A DNA stretch of 64,000 nt. It comes from Bryopsis sp. KO-2023. Taxonomy: Eukaryota > Chlorophyta > Ulvophyceae > Bryopsidales > Bryopsidaceae. Of the stretch, positions 23,801 through 33,895 are shown piece by piece. Made by a program: the position numbers and the translations under genes. The notes beneath the pieces are model-generated. The model searched no databases and was not told where the DNA came from. It saw only the letters and a program-made list of their open reading frames with translations. Location of the stretch: the NCBI GenBank assembly GCA_030272585.1, contig BSYQ01000001.1, positions 8,819,001-8,883,000 on the forward strand, in the 5' to 3' direction. Numbering within the stretch: the stretch's first letter is position 1; every line of letters starts with the position of its first letter.

Positions 23801-24437
23801 ACCGACCCTACCCTCCCAACCACAGAGTGCTGCACACCAGAACAAGAAACCCAGCAGATGCCCTCACCCTTCAAAGCCGAAGCAATCGACTTTTCCATTG
23901 GACCTCTCGGACAGTGGCGCGCTGCGTCTGCCACCGACCGAGGCTTCGTTGAAAACTGGCGCAACACTCGATCGCGATCGGCTTGGGCACCAAATCGATC
24001 AAATACTGTAGCACCCTTCCCTTGGGACCGGTGGTTGTCGTACGATTGAGATGCATGTTCAATTGTGCCAGAAACAACTTCAGTTTTTTTCGGGTTGGCG
24101 TCACTGCATCTGCGACAATATATTGGTTCTCGAGGGAAACGCTGGGTAGTGTGAGCGATGGGAGACTGGGCGTTTTCAGAAAGCAGCGCCTTTCCCCAAA
24201 GCAGCAACCAGGGTGAGCATTGTGTGTGTCCTCGAACGTCGATTCGTTTCCTTGCTTGATTCACCCTCGACGGTTAACGTGAAGCACGAGTCTTTGACCC
24301 GAACTTGATATTGCATTCCCAGCCAAACTCGACCTGTTCCTCCCTCTCTCGATTCTAATACTCGAATAAGAAGCCCCCACAACGTTGATTGTGGTTGGCT
24401 TCCATTGCGTGTAACCAGGATGACGTCTTTGCAACAT
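20845..24437 (-). CDS. Tetratricopeptide-repeat protein with organelle presequence
   Basis: Ten exons (24437-24265, 24109-23868, 23738-23665, 23556-23488, 23246-23103, 22856-22692, 22238-22029, 21821-21597, 21443-21341, 21089-20845) splice to 1650 nt, 549 aa, with every phase closing. The N-terminal ~60 residues are Arg/Ser-rich with few acids, as in a transit peptide. TPR-like helix pairs recur: AANLYEKAV, WAEALLHKM, YRTVLQLDSEDTE, GEALKLDRSCAEAVV, GAVYRFTKCADVYG. The end is typical of plant TPR proteins: VQYNYGCACILAGRLRIAEA, then DSDFESVKHEPWFQQLL. TPRs mediate protein-protein contacts; the partner is unknown. Its start codon is only 50 bp from the divergent scaffold gene. Confidence 0.82.
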
Positions 24438-24487
24438 GGCTGAGTTGTGATGTTCGTTTTCCTGATCCAGGGACACCGCCTCCCCAC
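24438..24487. promoter_or_regulatory. 50-bp spacer between divergent start codons
   Basis: If both start assignments are right, the TPR protein and the large coiled-coil scaffold begin only 50 bp apart. Transcripts would then overlap in antisense at their 5' ends, or have almost no 5' UTR. A later in-frame ATG for the plus gene (24608) would widen the spacer. Confidence 0.45.
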
Positions 24488-27400
24488 ATGCAAGGCCCAA
24501 GCGCGCGGAACGAGTCACCACCAGCGACCTCGGCAGGTTCTCCTGGCTCGAGGGTGGGGTTCGGGGTGTGGACTGTTCCCTCGTGCCCAGGTGAACACGC
24601 TCCCGCGATGTCCGTCGGGCCACCAGCAAACGGCCAGCGCCGGTCGGGGGATCACTTCCGATTCTCCTCGGAAAGTCTGGCCACCCTCACCCAGCCCGGG
24701 AACGCAAGCTCGGGTTGGAGCTTCAACCCTGGCGTGTATGCTGGGGAAGAAGGGGAGAATGGACTGAGGAGGTCCCTTTCAAATGAGCTGAGAAGCCATT
24801 TGTTGACTCCCCTTCCACCCAGCGCCAGCATCGAATCGTTCCAGAAGCGGATGTCCGAGGTCAGGACCGCTCTGGAGGTCGCTTCGCTTGCGATACACAC
24901 GAGCCAGGAGAAGGTGCACCCCCCCCCACATGATCACTCGTTTTCATCTGGCTTTTCGAAGCACATGTTGTCAGGAAGCCAGAAACTGCTTTGATTATGT
25001 CAAATTATAGATAATGATGACTAATATGAGCCATTTCCATCTTAACATGTATGCCAACCCCCCATTTTCTTCACCCCCCCCCCCTGAAGACCTTTTTTTG
25101 CTTTTCAGAACGATGCACTGGTGGAGACTTGTGCCAGCCAGCAGGCACTGTCTCAATCCAGGGACCTGCAGATCGCCCACCTCAACAAGATGATCCAGTG
25201 CATGTCCATCAGCGAAAGCGATGCCAGAATGGCTCAAGGAATGCAGAATTCCGTCGATACAGTGGTGGCTGTGTACGAGAAGACCTGCCACAAACTGGCC
25301 ATCGTTGCGTTCGAGAGGGATGCCCTCAAGCAGCAGTTCGATTCAGTGAAATGTGGGCTGGTCAAGGAGAGGGACAGGGCATCGATGGAGGCTGGTCAAC
25401 TGCGTGTCACCTACAGTGCCAAGAACAGGGAGGTTGAGGAATTGAAAAAAAAGCTGAAGGAAAAAGAGGCGAGGGAGGCGGCGGTGGAGGCTGCGCATGA
25501 GAATGCAAAGCTCAAGTTGGAAGCGGAGATAACCAAGCTGAATTCACAGAACGAGAAGGAGAGGAAAGCGGTCAGCGATTTGGAGGAAACCAACAAGCGG
25601 TTGAAGTCGTGTCTGAGGGCTGTGGAGGAAGAAGTGGAAAGATGGAGGGACAAGGTGGGGTGGCAGCAATAGCAGTCGAATGTGAACACGTCCATCAATC
25701 GATCAGTGTTGAATCTTTGTCTGGGGGGAGCCCTTACATGTGAATGCATGTCTCGGTGGTTGAAGCATCGAGTGCAGTTTTTTGGGGGGTCAGCCACATG
25801 CATGCATGCATGCATGCATGCATGCATGTCTCTGTGGTGGCATTCTGATTCAACGTGGTCGAACTGGTCGGTTGCCATATGTTGAATATGCAGTTGTTGT
25901 GGAATCAGGCTGAGAGGCTCCGGTATGAGCTGGACGAAAACGAAATAGAGGCAGAAATCCAAGAGTCAAAAATTGCGTCCTGGGAAGCCAGCGACGAAGC
26001 CAGCATCTTGAGGAAGTACCAGACAGAGCTGGACATTGTTCGATCGAATGCCGAGAAAAAGGAACAAGACATGCGTCTGGAGGTCAGCCGTGTCCAGGAC
26101 CAGTTGAGGGAGATGAAGCAACTGGAGGAAGCGCTCAAAGACAAGAGCATTGAGGCAGACGAGTTGAGGCAAGATAATGAGGCGCTCGAGAAGGTGAAGG
26201 ACCAATTGCAAGCTCTGGTGAATGCCAACATGATGAGGGAAGCAGAGGAGGAGGAGGAGGAGCCGATAGAAGGTTACTGTGAACTGCTGGGAATCAGCAG
26301 CACGTCAAGCAGCATGGTGATCAAAGAGCGGAGACCCATCATGAAAGACACTAGCTCACAAACGAAACGACGTGAGTTCTCTGTGTCAATTCTTGGACAT
26401 TTTTGGGTTCTTCTCGGAAACAAGACATGGCTGGATGTGGTTTTTGTCCAACGGTTGAATTTCAGTTCCAGGGGGTATGTCTCGTTTCTTGCTGATATTG
26501 TTTTTTAGGTTGGATTTGAGGGGGTCTTTTGTGTGGTATAGGTCAATCGAAGCCAAAATTGGAAGGTCGCATGAAAGCTAATGGAATCGTCAAGGCAAGC
26601 AACGAGCTTCGGCAGCAGAGTGGGAGATGTAAGTCGAATAGAAATTTCAAATTTTGCATTTTTTATTTTTTTTTTGCGATTGTCAGCCTCATACAATGAA
26701 TCCTTCGGCACTCCACCAACTCTCTTCTGCCTCCTGGTCTTCGAATCTTTATTTTGTTCCTTCAAAAATGCTGAGTTCCGGTGGTCTGACTGTGGAGTTT
26801 CTTTGTGTGCACAGGTTTGCAGCGCGTTGGTGGTCTTATCAAAAGCCAACGAAAGGAGATCCACCAAAGAGACCTTGAAGGGCGCAATTGGTATTTGATT
26901 GCTGTTTCCAGGGATGAAGAAATCCAGAGAGTTCAGAGGGAATTGGCGGTGTGCAGGACAGAAAACAGAGCGATGGCCGAAGACACATACAGATATCAGG
27001 TCAGCGCAAATGAACTAATACCAAAGAAAATTGTTTCAAAAAGGGTAAACGGCGGTGGTTGTACAAGCATTTTTCGAATGCTGAGTCAGGAGTAGGGTTT
27101 GCTAGGGGAGGTCATCCCGTGTTTCTATGGAGTCCCAGTGGATCCGGCACTTTTCTGAGTTTTAAGATATATACTTTTTTCTATCACTGGTTTTAATCGA
27201 CACAATAAATAAACAGAAATTCCTCGCTGTAAATTTTCCAGTGAATTTCTTAAACAATTACAAATAGCACTCATTGAGTGCCACAGTTGCTTTTATTTCG
27301 GGGTTTTCTCAATGCTGGTGTGTTTGTGGTCAGGTTGAAAGCACTTCATTGCAGGACCAAAGGTTGATAGCGAAGCTGAGGGAAGAGGTGTTGGAAAAGG

Positions 27401-30400
27401 AGAGGGAGCTTGAGAGGCTCAGATTGGAAGGATCGGGGTCCAACGCTGAATACGAAGAGAAATTGGCTCAGGTAATGCATCCGATCCGAACGAGGTTCCA
27501 CCCCCCTGATTCCTTTGTTGCCGAAAAAAAAAGAAAAAAAAAACTTCTGCGGTCCGAAATGAGGGGAGGAAGACTGATGCTGAGAATCGAGTCTTTTTTT
27601 TTTCAAGTGTTTCGTATGTGTCCTTTTCGTTTTTAGATGCGCCTTGACATGGAGACAGAATCTGTGGCGAACGAAATAGAGGCCAGATGTAGAGTTGCTG
27701 AAGAGGTCAACAGACTGAAGGCAGAAATGGATGCGGCACACTCGATGGAAATTAAGTCTGTGCGAACCGCAGTGAAACAGGAACATCGAAGGGAATTAGA
27801 GGAAGAAATCATGAAGGATTTAGAAAAGAGGGAACGAGAAAATCGCCCCGTTATGGTGGATGTCAAAACTCAGACCCTGGCGGCTCCGGAGACCATCTCG
27901 GTGGCGATTCAAGCTTGGCCGGATCCGACCCCCACCAAGAACGCAGGAGTTCAAGCTTTGCCAGAATCCACACCGATCAAACACATGGCTGTGCAGGTTT
28001 CTCCGGAGCCCATCCCCTTCAAGAATGCCAGCGTTCAAGCTTGGCCGGTGGAGGGTTACATCAACGACACCGGGAGTCAGACTTGTTTCTCCGTTCTGCA
28101 TATGTCGGTGCAAACCGAGGCCGATAAGAAAACTGACATGCTTCTGGAGAGCATCAATGCTGAAATTCAGACAGAAATTTGGGATGATGGAAATGCCTCT
28201 GTGGTGGCGGAGACGGGGATTCAAACTGATTTTGCGTTGGGGCGAGAAGGAGAATTGGGTTCGGCTGATGCTTTCAAAAGCAGCACCCCGGCGGAGGGAA
28301 ATGTCCAAAATGCCTGCACAGAGAAGAAAAGAAGAGTCGTGGATCGTTACGATTACCCCAAAAAAGGTTTTCTCAGCTGTGGATTGGAGTACAACATGCC
28401 GACCACCGAAAGCGATATTGCTTCCAGAAGTCCGACTTCTGAAGGGACTGAGTTCGAAGACAACCTTGCAGGGAACCATGCTGTGATCGATGGGCCTTGT
28501 ATCGATGCAATGCCATTCGATGCATCCAGAGATGAGATTTGTGGTGAGTCCGTGCAACCATCAGAAGACGCTGGCGACGCCCTGTCCCTTCCAGATGATA
28601 TTCCACCACCAGGTGTCTGGTTTGGGGACGAGGAAAATTCCTGGACAAAAGCTCGCAACAAATCCAATGGTTCCCCATCACCACGCTTCGAGACGCCCCC
28701 CAGGCAAATCAAACCATACGAATCGCCTCCCACTCAGCGAACGGAGGAATCCCCATGGCCAGGATGCCACCAGGAGTCTGTAGATGCAACACCGAGATGG
28801 AAAAAATACTCGAACAATGAGATGGAGGTGGGAAACAAGGCTCCAGGGAATGTGGTGCCTTTGCAAGATGCAACGAGCCCAACGGTCAACCAAGCGAGAT
28901 GGAATGGTGGACGGGATCAGGAAATGCCATCCAATGAGAGGGTTGGGCTGTTGACGCCACAGAGCCAGCTTCCGGGGGCTTGGAAGCCACGAAGGCAAGG
29001 CAATCGTGCCAAACAAGCGAATGTCAAAAACGAGCCATCGATTCTGTCCCCTCCTCGTGGCGAAATGAAGGGTGCTGAACAAGATGATGTTGAGCCCAGG
29101 CAACCGAGCCATACATTATGGACAAGAAACTGCAACGAAGCCCAACCGCAGCATGCCGAGATAAGGAAAAGAGACTCCCACAGGGGGAAACTGTTTGGGA
29201 ACGAGCCTTTCGAACTGAGAAAGAGCTACGACAATGGCAATGGTGGGCTGGATGTTGTGGCAGCCAAGTCGTTCAGGGGCAATGCACTGAAGAGGGACAG
29301 CCAGATGTCCAGCTTCGATGATTCATCGGAAGATTTCGAAGCGAATCGATGTGGTATGCTGTATGGGTCTGCCGCAACGGAGCATGCCCAAAATATGCTT
29401 AGTGGATTGAGGTGGTCGGATCGGGTGAGCTCTGAGGAGGAAGGCAAAAGGGATTCTTTTGGTCAGTCAGCTGGTATGGGAGGAATTCGGCCTACAACCC
29501 CACTGAGTCGATCGAGACTGGGGACGCCACAAGCAGAGACCGGTGCAGAATCACCGACACTACCTGAGCCCAGAAGGTGAGCGATGCTTTCCCTCAGTGG
29601 ATGGGATAGTTGGATCAATGCATGCATCATTATGTATTGACAGATGTTCCAAATTGGGTATGGGTGTGTTTCAGGAATCCAGCGAACGCTCTAGATTCGA
29701 TGACAGCCCCACACAATGCAGCCAGATATGCTCGAGAAAGGTACTCCGTGTCCTCCTCAGTGAAGAGATCCCTTGCGGAATGTGGGTCACGGCCTTCTCC
29801 CCTCCATCTCGACACCGTGCCAGAATCATCCCATCGGAATGGAGTGGATCGCTTTGTCAATCACAGCGGCTCCAGATATGGCGGTTGGACCGATTCTCAT
29901 GAGCTCTCCACATGGAATGGGTCTTCCAACAAATCATTGCCGAAAAGTCCAGAGAGGTCCCACGCGCGAAATTTTGACCTCGGGATCCGGAAAATGGTGA
30001 TGTCTTCCCAGAAGCAATTTGAAACGTGTGCTGTCCAGGTCAGTGGTCTAGCTGTGGATGATTCACATGGTTGTTTTGCTCATATCCCAGTCAACTTTAA
30101 CGACCCCAGTCTCATTTCTTTGCGAGTAGGGCTGGTGGGGACAATTTTCTTGGAGGAATATATATATATATATATGTGTGTATACATTATTATTATTTTA
30201 TATTTTATATTTATAATTTTATATTTGTTACATTAAATTAGTCATGCTGGTGCATGTTTGATGGACGGACTGCTCCATTTCTGATTTCGTTTCTTGTTTT
30301 TTTTTGCCATTCTAACACCCAACACCCGGAATTTCTTTTTGCAGGAACAGGCTTGTCGGAGGTTAAGACAGGATACCTGCGAGAAGGAGGAGCGACTGAG

Positions 30401-30593
30401 AGTCAGCTACCACCAAACCAAAACTATGCTCTGGGACAGCAAAACACAAATTCTGAGAAACTCATCCCTGGTTACACCCAGGAGTGACGACCTGGACATT
30501 CCATGGAACTCTTCGGTTTATGGCGTTCCTACCAACAGCTCAATTGCATCCAGCAACCAGCACCGAAACAGACGTTCAGGTCCTCGATATTGA
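24488..30593 (+). CDS. 1470-aa coiled-coil scaffold with a regular QT/QA motif array
   Basis: Nine exons (24488-24913, 25109-25654, 25894-26371, 26542-26628, 26815-26999, 27334-27471, 27637-29576, 29675-30038, 30345-30593) give 4413 nt, 1470 aa. The order is: a Pro/Ser-rich head; about 600 residues of coiled coil (for example EEVERWRDK, VRSNAEKKEQDMRLEVSRV); an array of nine short motifs (KTQT, AIQA, GVQA, AVQV, SVQA, GSQT, SVQT, EIQT, GIQT) at 27860-28230; then a long Ser/Pro/Asn-rich disordered region and a short final helix (EQACRRLRQDTCEKEERLRV). A further SSQT precedes the exon 3 end. Such xQT motifs are typical docking sites for dynein light chain LC8. A likely role is a multivalent scaffold at microtubule or basal-body structures; this is inferred. 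No orthologue is recognised. Confidence 0.8.
25797..25828. repeat. (CATG)8 microsatellite in intron 2 of the scaffold gene
   Basis: Eight perfect CATG units form a self-complementary tract. It is bracketed by a GCATGTCTCGGTGGT / GCATGTCTCTGTGGT near-direct repeat, suggesting local slippage or duplication. Confidence 0.85.
27857..28230 (+). repeat. Coding array of nine Q-T/A motifs, mostly 14-residue spacing
   Basis: The glutamine codons fall at 27871, 27910, 27952, 27994, 28036, 28078, 28111, 28168 and 28222. Spacings are 13, 14, 14, 14, 14, 11, 19 and 18 residues. The central units share a P-x-P-x-K-x(3)-V-Q-x-x-P pattern, so the array probably grew by duplication of a 42-bp unit. Confidence 0.85.
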
Positions 30594-31239
30594 GAAACCT
30601 TTCATTAGCAAACTGAAAAAAGGAGGGGAAAGGGAATGGAGAGAGAGAAAGAAAAACAGAAATTGGAAGGGTGGGGCACATTTACGAATTGACTGACGTG
30701 CGCAACATTAGATAAATCGGATAGAGAACCTTTTTTTGTGCCGGTACAGTGGAGGAGGAAGACGCTATTTTTCACAATTTGAGGAAAAAATGAAGCATTG
30801 TTACATAAGATTTTGGGGATGTCATGGGGATTCCTGCTTGTAAAACAAAAGTTACTGTGTGTAAAACACAGCACAAATGCATCGGACTCCCAGTGGAAAT
30901 TTTTTTAGCCCAATGATATGAGACATCAGTCCAGTCAAGTTTTGATCATTGCAAACGAAGTCTGTGGGATCCAATTCCAGCCTCGTTACCTCAAAATCGA
31001 CAACGAATCCCCTCCGGCAAAATCGATACGTTTTAAAAAATCTTTTCATCCAGAGAATCGAGTTAGATCCCATTTTTACTTCACATCACCCTACTCTCAA
31101 AAAAAAACAAAGCAAAACCTTGGAAGGCTTGCACCACGCCCATAAAATGTTTAGTGTTTAGCCACCCAAAAGCACCCAGCCATCCTGAGTTTCAATTCAT
31201 GTCCCTTTCAATCATTTTTTCCCCATGATGATTTCAGTT
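30594..31239. other. Convergent intergenic region, scaffold gene / ClpP
   Basis: This holds the 3' flanks of the scaffold gene (+) and the ClpP gene (-). No coding feature is supported. Confidence 0.5.
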
Positions 31240-32658
31240 TCACTCGTTTTCCAACGGCTTCGTGTAGGGCTCCAAAGGCTTAACGAATCTGGACCCCCTG
31301 GACCCATCGTCAATAGTGTCACCCCAGCTGACATAAGCCTCCTTGGTTTTGGGGAAATCCGTCAAACTGCCTTCGATCTGGAAACCAGCACTGTCGCCAC
31401 CCACCAGGTGATCGATCAGTCCATATTCCTTGGCTTCCAAGGGGGACATGTATCTGTCACGATCCGTGTCTTCTTCGATTTGCTCAACCGGCTGGCCGGT
31501 ACAAGACGCCATGATCCTGTTGATGTTGGCTTTGTGGTACATGATCTCCCGAGCCTTCAGACAAGAAAATGCACCGGTCAATATCAACTACAGGACACCC
31601 CACTCCAATGTTCTTGCACCAATCCAACCTGTATTTCCACTCCATTGCCCCCACAACTACTCAAGTTGCTGCCGGATAGTTGATGTCTGTTGCTGTACTA
31701 CAGACATTGCTTCCCCCCCCTTCGATCCTCCAATCGACAATGTAAATGATGTGCAAAGCAAAGCCACACTAGCCAAAGTGCAGCCTTTTTATGGTTGCTA
31801 TTTGAAACCAAAGAACCCCAACAGAGAATTCTCTGGTTGCTAGTCTAAAAGTACATCCTCAACAAGAGTTGTATTACATTACCTGAATTTCGATATCAGC
31901 TGCAGGTCCGCTGGCACCTCCCAACGGTTGATGGATCATGATTCTAGCGTTTGGCATGCTGTATCGCTTTCCTTTGGCACCAGCCCCCAGAAGGAAGGCC
32001 CCCATGGATGCCGCCAAACCAAAGCAGTACGTTTGCACATCGGCCTGGCACAACATCATGCCATCATAGATTCCCATTCCAGCAGTCACCGATCCACCTA
32101 AATTTGAAGCCATCCATCCATAAAATGTAAAATCGCTGGTGCATGGAAATTATCAGCACTTGCAGCAGTCAGCCGGGATTCTGTTAGTGACCTCAACATG
32201 TGTTCATTCAACCATTCCTTCAAATCTGTTGCATCAGCATAAGAGGAATGAACTGCAGAGAGTGTGGGGGCAATTTTAATTCTGGCTTGAAATTCACCTG
32301 GAGAATTGATGAACAATTTGATGTCCTTGGTGGGATCTTGGGCATCCAGCAACAATATCTGGCTGACGATGGCGTCCGCCACAAAATCATTAACTTCACC
32401 CCCAAGGAAGATAATTCTTTGTCTCAACAGCAGGTTGAAAGGGTCCCCTCCAAGCTCCTGGGTCCTAGGGGCCATCACAGGTTGCCCTTGGGCCGTAATC
32501 CAGGGTCTATCCCTTCCTTTGTTCGACCATGGATCTGGGCTGGCCTGGGAACACTGGATTCGAGCGGAAGATGGCCTGGAGAGGCGAGCTCTTCGAACTG
32601 GACGCGCCGTGAGCCCGTGACAACATCGCTCCGTGGATAAAAACGCTTGTGGCGCCAT
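31240..32658 (-). CDS. Plastid-type ClpP protease subunit, nuclear encoded
   Basis: ClpP is the serine-peptidase ring subunit of the Clp protease, which degrades unfolded and tagged stromal proteins with Clp ATPases. Three exons (32658-32298, 32097-31883, 31554-31240) give 891 nt, 296 aa. The catalytic triad is visible: Ser in GLAASMGAF, His in [11 protein letters not shown] and Asp in [12 protein letters not shown]. Other hallmarks are [31 protein letters not shown] and [11 protein letters not shown]. The first ~60 residues ([13 protein letters not shown] onward) are Arg/Ser-rich and transit-like. The long C-terminal tail after the conserved core, with [12 protein letters not shown], recalls plant ClpP3/ClpP4. 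I cannot tell which without alignment. The triad is intact, so this is an active ClpP rather than a ClpR. Confidence 0.95.
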
Positions 32659-32924
32659 TGTTTATGGGGTCCGTTCTGCAAAAAGTGAGAAAGTCCGCGT
32701 TGAAGTTCAGCACTAGATCCCTCTTTTTATCCGGCACCCCCAGAAGTTGATGTTCAAGCGATACCTGAAAGGGTTGTCCACTCTGAAGCCGATTCCAGTC
32801 CCGAAATTGATCACAGGGGTTTTAGAAAATCGGGCTCTACGAAACAAATCCCGACATTGCCGTACAACCGCCGCATTTATAAAAGCGTCCTGCTTTCGTG
32901 CAGGAAAACACCCCGGAGGCAACC
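32659..32924. promoter_or_regulatory. 266-bp divergent promoter, ClpP / IMP3
   Basis: The two start codons face away from each other across 266 bp. No recognisable core element was assigned. Confidence 0.5.
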
Positions 32925-33895
32925 ATGGTGCGCAGCTTGAGACATCACGAGAAAAAGCTGCTAAAGAAAGTCGACTTTTTGAACTATCGGCGGGAGAACG
33001 AAGCCAGAGAACAAAAGGTGAGTTTGGAATTAGAATTACTTTGACACATGGAGTGATGATTTTTTATTTTTTTTTGTTCAAGGGGGGAAAGGTTTCATTT
33101 TGTTGTTTTCCTTTCTTAGATTATCCAGCGGTATTGCCTGCAAGAAAGAGATGACTACAAGAAGTACAATGGCGTTTGTGGAAAAATTATGAAATTGATC
33201 GAGGCGTTGAAGCAACTGGACCAAGATGACCCAACCAGAATTGAGCTGACTGATCTCCTTCTGGAAAAGTAAGCTCCCGGAAATACGTTTCAAAAATTGT
33301 GCATGCTTGCCTCTGCTGGTTCTGTGAAACGGCAGTCCTGGCAAGGAAAAGAAAGAAGACGCGTTTTCCTCTTGGGAATTCGTTCAGGGGAAATGCATGT
33401 TCATGATCGGCCCCCTGGAAGCTTTTTGCACTGAAAGTCAGAAGTCAGATTCCCACAGCAATTCGCTGTATTTTTTAAGGATTTGCTTGTGTGTTGTACT
33501 CGGGGGGCAATTGATTCAGAGGTTCTCCAAGAAAGCAGTTTGCTGAAAATTCGGCTGAGAATTTTGCTTTTATTGTTCAAAACAGGTTGTACTTGGCTGG
33601 GGTGGTTCCTCTGAAGCAGAGCTTGGCGACTGCGGAAAGAGTTGGAGTTTCGTCTTTCGCACGGAGGAGGCTGGCGGTGATCATGACCAAAATGAAAATG
33701 GCTCCACAGATTCGGGAAGCTGCCACTTTCGTGGAGCAAGGCCATGTTCGGGTGGGGGTGGACATCGTGACTGACCCAGCATATCATATTTCCAGGAGCA
33801 TGGAAGACCATGTCACTTGGGTCGACACATCCAAAATCAAGAGGAAGGTGCTTCGATACAACGATAAGCTGGATGATTACGACATTTTGAATTGA
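32925..33895 (+). CDS. IMP3: U3 small nucleolar ribonucleoprotein IMP3
   Basis: IMP3 is part of the small-subunit processome. It stabilises U3 snoRNA pairing with pre-18S rRNA in the nucleolus. Three exons (32925-33017, 33120-33268, 33586-33895) give 552 nt, 183 aa, the standard family length. The N-terminus MVRSLRHHEKKLLKKVDFLN is the conserved start and fixes the initiation codon. The middle has IIQRYCLQERDDYKKYN. The C-terminal S4-like RNA-binding domain reads MTKMKMAPQIREAATFVEQG and RVGVDIVTDPAYHISR. It ends in the conserved RYNDKLDDYDIL. The gene is a head-to-head partner of ClpP. Confidence 0.97.

Noticed and set aside
25797-25828. CATG array considered as a CRISPR or satellite seed
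   Set aside because: Simple 4-bp microsatellite without spacers, in a eukaryotic intron.
26899-26919. Possible 21-nt micro-intron (GTATTTG...TTTCCAG) in the scaffold gene
   Set aside because: It has GT and AG ends but is a multiple of three and open in frame. 21 nt is far below the other introns seen here, so it is treated as coding.
27820-28557. 245-codon minus-strand open frame
   Set aside because: Antisense of the QT-array exon, which has a coherent motif array and splice structure on the plus strand.
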